9,012 nt of DNA, taken from positions 1 through 9,012 of the forward strand of contig JAUHZL010000088.1 in assembly GCA_030425945.1 (NCBI GenBank). Direction: 5' to 3'. Positions 1 through 4,940 of the stretch are shown here, in pieces. The position numbers and the translations under genes are program-made. Origin of the DNA: Alphaproteobacteria bacterium. GTDB lineage: Bacteria > Pseudomonadota > Alphaproteobacteria > Rhodobacterales > Rhodobacteraceae. The notes under the pieces were generated by a model. It searched no databases. It had not been told where the DNA came from and was given only the letters and a program-made list of their open reading frames with translations. Each line of letters starts with the position of its first letter. Position 1 is the first letter of the stretch.

Positions 1-311
1 TCCCCCGCCCCGCCGTCGAGCGTGTCCGAGGACTTGCCGCCATCGAGATGGTCGTTGCCATCGCCGCCATGGAGGGTGTCGTTGCCCGACTCGCCCACGA
101 GGATGTCGTTGCCGTCCCCGCCCTCCAGCAGGTCGTCGCCGTCGTCCCCGTTCAGCGTGTCGTTGCCCGCGCCGCCGATCAGCCAGTCGTCGGACTTGCC
201 GCCGTCGAGCGTATCGTCGCCGTCGCCGCCCTCCAGCAGGTCGCTGCCCGAGCCGCCCGACAGGGTGTCGTCGCCCGCCCCGCCCATCAGCAGGTTGTCG
301 CCCTCGTCCCC
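1..311 (-). repeat. Second RTX nonapeptide block, open at left edge
   Basis: This block encodes residues 354-456, about eleven nine-residue units in phase (27 bp each) with no interruption, such as GGAGDDTLS and GGDGDDTLD. Two units carry an unusual Lys-Ser in place of x-Gly (GGKSDDWLI and GGKSSDTLD). They lie exactly 54 residues (162 bp) apart, which suggests a six-unit higher-order duplication. The array continues past the window. Confidence 0.8.
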
Positions 312-1370
312 GGTCAGGGTGTCGGCGTAATCCGTGCCGATGACGTTCTCGATCGAGGCATAGGTGTCCCCCGCCGCCTCGCCGGTGTTGTTCGCCGCGT
401 CCGACAGATCGACACCGACCCCGGCAGCGGTCCCGTCATACGAGACCGTGTCGGTGCCGTCGCCGCCGTCGAACGCGTCGGTGCCGCCGCCGCCCAGAAG
501 CACGTCGTCGCCGTCATGCCCCAGAAGCCGGTCGTCGCCCGAGCCGCCGACGAGGGTGTCGTCGTAGTCGGTGCCGGTTCCGGTGCCTTCCAGCACCGGT
601 GCCAGGATGTCCGCCATGTCCTCGCCGCGCCGGACGCCGTCGTAGTAGACCGTGGTGGTCGAGGCGGCGAGTGCCGGATCCCGTTCGAGGAAGTTCCGGT
701 AGACCCCGTATTTCAGGTAGATGTTGCCGGTCGAGGTGTTCATGCCGGTGTCGCTGGCTTCCAGCGTGTAACCGGTCTCGCCCTCCTCGCGGACGTAGAA
801 CTCGGCCCAGCCATCGGTTCCGGTGGACCAGTTGACCCCGATCATCAGGTCGATCCACTGGCCGGTCGCCGCGGTGCCGTCCGTGCCGCCCTCGAGGAGG
901 ATGTAGCTCCGCTTGCCGACGGCATCCTCGAAGGTGGCGACGATGTTGCCGTCCTTGTCGATCTCGATCATCAGCGCCGGGCTGGTCGACACCCCGTTGG
1001 CATCGCGCTGGTGAAACTGGGCAAGATGCAGGTTCGCCTCGGGATCGTCGCCGTTGTCGGTCGGCAGGACGGTGCCCTCGGGGATGTAGAACGACAGGCC
1101 GTACCAGACCTCGCCGGTGTTCAGATCGTCGCTTGCGTCGGTCTCGATGTACTCGCTGCGCTGGTTCTGCTTGGTTCCGGACACCTCGACATGGGTCGAT
1201 CCGGTAACTTCGGAAACAGTCATCTGGCTGCCATAGCGCGGCGTCACGCCGTTCACGGCCCCGCTCAGGAAGATCTCGTCCTGCCCGACCTCGGTTCCCT
1301 GCGAGACCGACGGATCGGAATAGGATACTCTGAAATCAATGGAATTCGTGGATACTGATGGTATCGGCAT
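1..1370 (-). CDS. RTX-repeat polysaccharide lyase-like secreted protein (C-terminus beyond window)
   Basis: The first 456 residues are visible and the frame runs off the left edge. Residues about 65-258 resemble the heparin lyase I/glucuronan lyase type of beta-jelly-roll (Pfam Polysacc_lyase). Visible landmarks are QNQRSEYIE (69-76), VWYGLSFYIPEG (88-99), LAQFHQRD (116-123), GQWIDLMIGVNWS (170-182), NIYLKYGVYRNF (216-227) and VYYDGVRRGED (241-251). From about residue 267 it becomes Asp/Gly-rich RTX nonapeptides of the form GGxGxDxLx, split by a linker with the motif SIENVIGTDYADTL (339-352). There is no N-terminal signal peptide, as expected for a type I secretion substrate whose signal is C-terminal (not visible). 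The start at 1370 follows a GAGGG ribosome site 5 bases upstream. The likely role is cleavage of an extracellular uronic-acid polysaccharide; substrate and activity are inference. Its 5' end and leader look more AT-rich than the neighbours, which may hint at acquisition. Confidence 0.85.
   Translation of the reverse strand, partial: MPIPSVSTNSIDFRVSYSDPSVSQGTEVGQDEIFLSGAVNGVTPRYGSQMTVSEVTGSTHVEVSGTKQNQRSEYIETDASDDLNTGEVWYGLSFYIPEGTVLPTDNGDDPEANLHLAQFHQRDANGVSTSPALMIEIDKDGNIVATFEDAVGKRSYILLEGGTDGTAATGQWIDLMIGVNWSTGTDGWAEFYVREEGETGYTLEASDTGMNTSTGNIYLKYGVYRNFLERDPALAASTTTVYYDGVRRGEDMADILAPVLEGTGTGTDYDDTLVGGSGDDRLLGHDGDDVLLGGGGTDAFDGGDGTDTVSYDGTAAGVGVDLSDAANNTGEAAGDTYASIENVIGTDYADTLTGDEGDNLLMGGAGDDTLSGGSGSDLLEGGDGDDTLDGGKSDDWLIGGAGNDTLNGDDGDDLLEGGDGNDILVGESGNDTLHGGDGNDHLDGGKSSDTLDGGAG
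441..548 (-). repeat. First RTX nonapeptide block
   Basis: This block encodes residues 275-310 of the lyase-like protein, four consecutive nine-residue units (GGSGDDRLL, GHDGDDVLL, GGGGTDAFD, then GGDGTDTVS). In RTX proteins such units fold into a parallel beta-roll that binds calcium after export. It is coding sequence, not a separate element. Confidence 0.8.
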
Positions 1371-1412
1371 GTGGTCCCTCGCGTAAGGTTACACTCGTAC
1401 ACGCGCACTGGC

Positions 1413-1430
1413 CCTATCCTTAAGGATTGG
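1413..1430. promoter_or_regulatory. Palindrome centred on CTTAAG, possible operator
   Basis: ATCCTTAAGGAT at 1416-1427 is a perfect 12-bp palindrome. After one mismatched pair, the flanking CC and GG also match, giving an 18-bp imperfect dyad. It lies 43-60 bases upstream of the lyase-like start codon, a plausible place for a dimeric regulator. No regulator family is recognised from the motif. Confidence 0.35.
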
Positions 1431-1555
1431 TATCCGGCGTGAACCGTCAAGCATCGATCTGCCGCGCGCCGAATTTGTCTCCAATTTGGCAACAGTTCTC
1501 GGCATCCTTCCGGGTCATCTCCCTCCCAAGGACATCCTGTCGCACGGGCAGAGCG

Positions 1556-1584
1556 GGCGCGCCTGCGCGCCGGTTTCGCTTTTC
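1556..1584 (+). terminator. Terminator-like hairpin upstream of pgsA
   Basis: GGCGCGCCTGCGCGCC at 1556-1571 forms a 6-bp all-GC stem with a four-base loop. It is followed on the plus strand by a T-rich stretch (GGTTTCGCTTTT). That shape fits an intrinsic terminator for plus-strand transcription, yet no plus-strand gene precedes it in this window. It could be a leftover from a former upstream gene, or an attenuator in the pgsA leader. Confidence 0.35.
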
Positions 1585-1586
1585 CC

Positions 1587-1601
1587 TGCCCGGTCCGGGC
1601 A
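1587..1601 (+). other. Small inverted repeat in the pgsA leader
   Basis: TGCCCGGTCCGGGCA is a perfect inverted repeat that can fold as a 6-bp stem with a GTC loop. It ends 13 bases before the pgsA start codon. It could affect translation start or be a protein site; no family is recognised. Confidence 0.3.
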
Positions 1602-1614
1602 GTAGAACAGGACC

Positions 1615-2199
1615 ATGATCTGGACCCTGCCGAATATCCTGACGATCCTGCGGCTGCTCGCGGCGCCCGGCGTGGCGGTGATGTTCCTCTACTTCAACCG
1701 GGGCTGGGCGGACGTGTTCGCGCTGGTGCTGTTCCTTGGCGCGGCGCTGACCGATTTCTTCGACGGCTACCTTGCCCGCCTCTGGAAGCAGGAGAGCCGT
1801 TTCGGCGCCATGCTGGACCCGATCGCGGACAAGGCGATGGTGGTGATCGCGCTCTTCGTCATCACCGGCTATTCCGGCATGAACCCGTGGATCATCCTGC
1901 CGGCCACGGTGATCCTGTTCCGCGAGGTCTTCATCAGCGGCCTGCGCGAGTTTCTCGGCAGCGAGTCCGGGCTGCTGAAGGTCACGGGCCTCGCCAAGTG
2001 GAAGACCATGACGCAGATGGTGGCGATTGCCACGCTCTTTGCCGGGATGGGACTGGACCGGATGGGCTGGATCGACGCGCTGGAACAGGTGGTGTTCTGG
2101 ATCGGGATCGGGCTGCTGTGGGTGGCGGCGGGGCTGACGCTGCTGACCGGGTTCGATTACTTCGTGAAGGCCGTGCCGCTGCTGAAGGGCAAGCGATGA
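1615..2199 (+). CDS. pgsA: CDP-diacylglycerol--glycerol-3-phosphate 3-phosphatidyltransferase
   Basis: This integral membrane enzyme makes phosphatidylglycerol phosphate from CDP-diacylglycerol and glycerol-3-phosphate, the committed step to phosphatidylglycerol and cardiolipin. The 194-residue protein carries the full CDP-alcohol phosphatidyltransferase signature D-x2-DG-x2-AR-x8-G-x3-D-x3-D at residues 47-72 (D47, D50, G51, A54, R55, G64, D68, D72). The family-typical N-terminus WTLPNILTILRLL precedes it. Several hydrophobic helices are visible (about 14-27, 33-46, 74-85, 90-105, 125-140, 150-180). The start is fixed by an in-frame TAG at 1603-1605. The only Shine-Dalgarno-like AGGA (1609-1612) is unusually close, 2 bases from the ATG. 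The stop overlaps moaD by ATGA, so the genes are likely translationally coupled. Identification is firm. Confidence 0.95.
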   Translation: MIWTLPNILTILRLLAAPGVAVMFLYFNRGWADVFALVLFLGAALTDFFDGYLARLWKQESRFGAMLDPIADKAMVVIALFVITGYSGMNPWIILPATVILFREVFISGLREFLGSESGLLKVTGLAKWKTMTQMVAIATLFAGMGLDRMGWIDALEQVVFWIGIGLLWVAAGLTLLTGFDYFVKAVPLLKGKR

Positions 2200-2447
2200 A
2201 GATCGAGGTTCTGTATTTCGCCTGGCTGCGCGAGCGGATCGGGCTGGGACGGGAAACCGTTGAAACCGAAGCGGAAACCGTGGCCGATCTGCTGGACGAA
2301 CTGCGCGCGCGGGAAGAGCGCTATGCCCTGGCCTTGTCGGACATGGCCTCGGTGCGGGTGGCGGTGGACCAGGAGCTGACGACCGTGGACGCGCCGCTGA
2401 AGGGGGTGCGGGAGGTGGCGCTGTTCCCGCCGATGACGGGGGGTTAG
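2196..2447 (+). CDS. moaD: Molybdopterin synthase small (sulfur-carrier) subunit MoaD
   Basis: MoaD is the ubiquitin-fold sulfur carrier of molybdopterin synthase. Its C-terminal Gly-Gly is adenylated, then thiocarboxylated, and delivers sulfur to cyclic pyranopterin monophosphate in the MoaE active site. The 83-residue product has the usual family length, opens with a beta-strand typical of the family (KIEVLYFAWLRERIG) and ends FPPMTGG, with the required Gly82-Gly83 tail. The start ATG overlaps the pgsA stop as ATGA, and AAGGG lies 7 bases upstream inside pgsA. moaE follows 3 bp after the stop, so both synthase subunits are made from one message. Confidence 0.95.
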   Translation: MKIEVLYFAWLRERIGLGRETVETEAETVADLLDELRAREERYALALSDMASVRVAVDQELTTVDAPLKGVREVALFPPMTGG

Positions 2448-2450
2448 GCC

Positions 2451-2903
2451 ATGCGCATCCTCGTGCAGTCCGACCCTTTCGACCCCGGCGCGGAACTGAA
2501 CCGGTTCGCCGCCGGAACGCCCTCCGGCACCGGGGCGGTCGTGACCTTCTCGGGCGTGGTGCGGGACCTTCCGGGCGGCGGGCTGGCCGCGATGGAGATC
2601 GAGCATTACCCCGGCATGACCGAGCGGGCGATTGCGGGCATGGCCGAAAAAGCCAGGGATCGCTGGGACTTGACCGATGCGCTGGTGATCCATCGGCACG
2701 GGCGCCTCGGCCCCGGAGAGGTCATCATGATGGTTGCCACCGCGGCCCCGCACCGGGCCGATGCCTTCGCGGCGGCGGAGTACCTGATGGACTACCTGAA
2801 GTCGCGGGCCCCCTTCTGGAAGAAGGAAATCACCGCCGACGGCAGCGCCGCGTGGGTCGCGGCGAAGGACGCCGACGAGGATGCCCTGACGCGCTGGGAC
2901 TGA
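2451..2903 (+). CDS. moaE: Molybdopterin synthase catalytic subunit MoaE
   Basis: MoaE is the large subunit of the cytoplasmic MoaD2-MoaE2 molybdopterin synthase, which inserts two sulfurs into cyclic pyranopterin monophosphate to give molybdopterin. The 150-residue protein keeps the family's functional residues: Arg38 in FSGVVRD, His101-Arg102 in PHRADAF, Lys117 in YLKSRAPF and Lys124 in FWKKE. These correspond to E. coli Arg39, His103-Arg104, Lys119 and Lys126. The start is 3 bp after the moaD stop. A G-run (2438-2443) at the end of moaD is the probable ribosome site. It is the last gene of the pgsA-moaD-moaE operon; the structured region downstream probably ends the transcript. Confidence 0.96.
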   Translation: MRILVQSDPFDPGAELNRFAAGTPSGTGAVVTFSGVVRDLPGGGLAAMEIEHYPGMTERAIAGMAEKARDRWDLTDALVIHRHGRLGPGEVIMMVATAAPHRADAFAAAEYLMDYLKSRAPFWKKEITADGSAAWVAAKDADEDALTRWD

Positions 2904-2934
2904 GTCGCAAGGGCGCGCAACCCCCACCGTGCGC

Positions 2935-2989
2935 CACGTCGGTATCACGTCGGTGCGACGTCGGTATCGTGTCGGTGCGGGGTCGGTGC
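2935..2989. repeat. Five tandem 11-bp units with GTCGGT core
   Basis: Five head-to-tail 11-bp units run without gaps: CACGTCGGTAT, CACGTCGGTGC, GACGTCGGTAT, CGTGTCGGTGC and GGGGTCGGTGC. All keep GTCGGT in the same register. The first two pairs alternate AT and GC endings, suggesting a 22-bp larger unit. A period of 11 is not a multiple of three, so this is not a coding repeat. It also contains the inverted pair ACGTCG/CGACGT at 2947-2961. It lies 31 bp after the moaE stop. It could bind protein on one helix face or be a slippage product. Confidence 0.75.
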
Positions 2990-2991
2990 CG

Positions 2992-3020
2992 CCGCGGGAA
3001 CCCGCGGGGACGGTTCCCCG
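2992..3020. terminator. Two overlapping GC hairpins after moaE
   Basis: CCGCGGGAACCCGCGG (2992-3007) is a perfect inverted repeat. It overlaps CGGGGACGGTTCCCCG (3005-3020), a 6-bp stem with a CGGT loop. The two stems share bases and so are mutually exclusive. No T-run follows, so intrinsic termination is uncertain. Position between convergent genes makes an end-of-transcript role for the pgsA-moaD-moaE message plausible. Confidence 0.35.
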
Positions 3021-3021
3021 A

Positions 3022-3140
3022 CCAACCGGCGGCGGCAGTCCCACGGGCATCGGGCTCGGCGGGCGATCCGCAGGGACCCGGTTGCCGCAGGTCGCGCGCC
3101 GGGTGGTCGGGAAGGGCCGCACGGCCCTTCCCCCCGCCCC
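3022..3140 (-). pseudogene. Decayed duplicate of an internal piece of the downstream-ending oxidoreductase gene
   Basis: This non-coding stretch aligns without gaps to 3482-3600, inside the FAD oxidoreductase gene, at a constant offset of 460 bp. By hand count 49 of 60 bases match over 3081-3140 and 29 of 40 over 3031-3070. Translated on the minus strand in the matching register it reads GKGRAALPDHPARDLRQ against VKGQAALLDHDARDLPQ in the real protein (12 of 17 identical). Similarity then weakens but keeps P, A, GT, A and G in line. That register is out of frame with the intact gene, whose stop is at 3164-3166. It is most simply a remnant of a tandem or partial gene duplication, now untranslated. 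Confidence 0.75.
3109..3132. terminator. 10-bp perfect hairpin between convergent genes
   Basis: A 10-bp stem (GGGAAGGGCC with GGCCCTTCCC) closes on a GCAC loop. It lies 32 bp beyond the oxidoreductase stop, in the gap shared with the moaE side. No T-run follows on either strand, so it is not a classical intrinsic terminator, but the position suits a bidirectional transcript end or 3' stabiliser. The parent sequence inside the oxidoreductase gene has only a 7-bp version of this stem. Confidence 0.45.
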
Positions 3141-3163
3141 GGGCTCGGGCCAGCGCGCACGGA

Positions 3164-4213
3164 TCAGCGCAGCACGTGCCGGGTGTCGAAGGCGGGCGGG
3201 ATCGCGTCGCGCCCCTCGAGGATCAGGTCGACCAGCATCCGCGCCACCGGCTGCGCCATCGCGAAGCCGATCTTGAACCCGCCGTTGGCGATGAAATGAC
3301 CCGGCACGCCGGGGCGCGGCCCGAGCAACGGCGCGCGCGACCGGGCACGGGGCCGGACGCCCGCCCAGCGCTCGATCACGCGGGCGCCGTCCAGTGCCGG
3401 GCTGAGCCGCCGCGCGGTGGCGATCAGTGTCTCGAGCTGCGCGTCGGTCTCCCTGGGGCTGGCAAAGTCGCGCTCGGAGGTCGAGCCGATGGCGGTGGTC
3501 CCGTCGGCATGGGGCACGATGTGCAATCCGTCGAGGAACAGTTGCGGCAGGTCGCGCGCGTCGTGGTCGAGAAGGGCCGCCTGGCCCTTGACCCCCGCCC
3601 CCGCCGCCGCGCCCGAGGGGGCGGTCAGCGCGGTCAGCCCTTCCCACCCCGTGGCCTCGACCACGGCCCCTTGCCGGTCGGCGTCCCGCCCCTCGATCAC
3701 CTCGGCCCCGGCGGCGCGCAGCGCGGCGGCCAGCGCCTGCCCGGCCCGCCGCGGGTGCAGTCGCGCGGTCAGGCTGTCGAAGATCAGCAGACCCGTGGGC
3801 GCGGGCGGCGCCCAGCCGCCGAAGTCCCGATCGGGCACCAGCCGCCACTCGGCCTGCCCCTGCCAGTGCTCGGCGGCCCCGGTGGCACGCGCCTCGGCCA
3901 GGGACCGGGCCGCGTCATCGGCCACCGCCTGCAGCCGCCCCAGCCGGGCATACCCGGGATCGACGCCGCCGCGGGCAGCGATCTCGCGCCACCAGTCCCC
4001 GGCGGCGACGAGTGCGTCGAATTGCATCTGCTTCTTCGGGTTCCACTGCTCGGGCGTGTGCGGGGCCAGCGCCCCGACGATCCCCCCCGACGACCCTGCC
4101 CCGATCCGGCGCGGTTCGATCAGCCGGACGCGGGCGCCGCGGCGGGTGGCCTCCCACGCGACCGAAAGGCCGAAGATGCCGCCGCCCAGCACGGTCAGGT
4201 CTGCGATTGCCAT
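3164..4213 (-). CDS. FAD-dependent oxidoreductase, DAO family, possible MnmC oxidoreductase half
   Basis: The 349-residue protein is a flavoprotein of the D-amino-acid/glycine oxidase fold. It opens with the dinucleotide-binding motif VLGGGIFGLS (8-17) and the acidic residue Glu33 after the second strand. GAGSSGGIVGALAPHTP (38-54), VKGQAALL and GLHIVPHADGTTAIGST in the substrate domain, and the closing NGGFKIGFAMAQPVARML follow. The start at 4213 was preferred over the longer 4291 because GGAGG sits 7 bases upstream and the Rossmann motif begins at once; the longer frame would also overlap mnmD. It is divergent from mnmD with 47 bp between starts. E. coli MnmC fuses these two activities, and its FAD domain removes the carboxymethyl group from cmnm5U34 in tRNA. 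That role here is inference; another amino-acid oxidase is possible. Confidence 0.85.
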   Translation of the reverse strand: MAIADLTVLGGGIFGLSVAWEATRRGARVRLIEPRRIGAGSSGGIVGALAPHTPEQWNPKKQMQFDALVAAGDWWREIAARGGVDPGYARLGRLQAVADDAARSLAEARATGAAEHWQGQAEWRLVPDRDFGGWAPPAPTGLLIFDSLTARLHPRRAGQALAAALRAAGAEVIEGRDADRQGAVVEATGWEGLTALTAPSGAAAGAGVKGQAALLDHDARDLPQLFLDGLHIVPHADGTTAIGSTSERDFASPRETDAQLETLIATARRLSPALDGARVIERWAGVRPRARSRAPLLGPRPGVPGHFIANGGFKIGFAMAQPVARMLVDLILEGRDAIPPAFDTRHVLR

Positions 4214-4260
4214 TGCCGGGCCTCCGTCCGATGGTGCGCGCGATCCGAGGGCTAGGACAG

Positions 4261-4935
4261 ATGGACGAGAAGGACCAGAGCGGGCTGACATGGCGCGACG
4301 GCGTGCCCGTCTCGCGGCGCTTCGACGATCCGTACTTCTCGCTGGCGAGCGGGCTGGAGGAGACGCGTCACGTCTTCCTCGCCGGCAACGACCTGCCCGC
4401 GCGGTTCCACGACGGCTTCGTGATCGCCGAGACCGGCTTCGGCACCGGGCTGAACCTGCTGACCGCCTGGCAGGCGTGGCAGGCGGCCGGTGCGCCGGGG
4501 CGGCTGCGCTTCGTCAGCTTCGAGGCCTACCCTCTGACCCGCCCCGAGATGGCGCAGGCGCTGGCGGCCTTTCCGGACCTTGCCGGGCACGCGGCGCGCC
4601 TGCTGGAGGGCTGGACCGGCACCGGCGGGCTGCGCGCTCTCGGCGACGGGGTGACGCTGGAGCTGATCGCGGGCGACATCCGCGACACGCTGCCCGGCTG
4701 GACCGGGCGGGCGGATGCCTGGTTCCTCGACGGGTTCGCGCCCGCCCGCAACCCCGAGATGTGGGGCGCGGACCTGATGGCCGAGGTCGCCCGGCACACC
4801 GCGCCCGGTGGCAGTTTCGCCACCTACACCGCCGCCGGTCATGTCCGGCGTGCCCTGGCCGACGCGGGATTTGCGGTCGCCCGGCGGCCGGGATATGGGC
4901 GCAAGAGGCACATGAGTGCCGGGTGGCTGGAGTAG
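4261..4935 (+). CDS. mnmD: tRNA 5-aminomethyl-2-thiouridine methyltransferase MnmD
   Basis: This 224-residue protein is the stand-alone form of the methyltransferase half of MnmC (DUF752 family). It uses S-adenosylmethionine to turn nm5(s2)U into mnm5(s2)U at the wobble position of tRNAs for Lys, Glu and related codons. The SAM loop is ETGFGTGLN (57-65). FLDGFAPARNPEMW (155-168) is the family hallmark with the catalytic-site Asp. GGSFATYTAAG (183-193) and GYGRKRHM (211-218) complete it. No FAD domain follows, unlike E. coli MnmC; an oxidoreductase of that type is encoded divergently next door. ATG 4261 is preferred. An in-frame ATG at 4231 would add ten residues (MVRAIRGLGQ) but lacks a ribosome site. 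The transporter gene follows 5 bp downstream, so they are probably co-transcribed. Confidence 0.93.
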   Translation: MDEKDQSGLTWRDGVPVSRRFDDPYFSLASGLEETRHVFLAGNDLPARFHDGFVIAETGFGTGLNLLTAWQAWQAAGAPGRLRFVSFEAYPLTRPEMAQALAAFPDLAGHAARLLEGWTGTGGLRALGDGVTLELIAGDIRDTLPGWTGRADAWFLDGFAPARNPEMWGADLMAEVARHTAPGGSFATYTAAGHVRRALADAGFAVARRPGYGRKRHMSAGWLE

Positions 4936-4940
4936 GGCAC

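Larger units (their letters stand above)
1371..1614. promoter_or_regulatory. Divergent intergenic region between lyase-like gene and pgsA
   Basis: These 244 bp should hold the promoters of both divergent genes, but I could not place convincing -35/-10 boxes. The lyase-proximal half (about 1381-1500) is visibly more AT-rich than the window. It contains a perfect 12-bp palindrome at 1416-1427, an imperfect inverted pair at 1468-1490 (GCCGAATTTG against CAATTTGGC), and two GC hairpins near pgsA, listed separately. The small frames crossing it show no protein-like features. Confidence 0.5.

Noticed and set aside
1..311. Regular repeats that could suggest a CRISPR or non-coding satellite array
   Set aside because: The period is 27 bp in frame and encodes classic RTX nonapeptides; there are no repeat-spacer units.
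48..1358. 436-residue plus-strand open frame opposite the RTX gene
   Set aside because: It is Val/Ala/Arg-rich low-complexity sequence explained by the antisense of Asp-Gly codons; the minus frame has a recognisable domain and ribosome site.
1265..1492. 75-residue minus-strand frame overlapping the lyase-like start
   Set aside because: It lies in a different frame from the lyase-like gene, overlaps it, and shows no protein-like features.
2945..3160. 71-residue minus-strand frame in the moaE/oxidoreductase gap
   Set aside because: It crosses 11-bp repeats and hairpins, is Pro/Arg-rich, and is not in the register of the duplicated oxidoreductase fragment.
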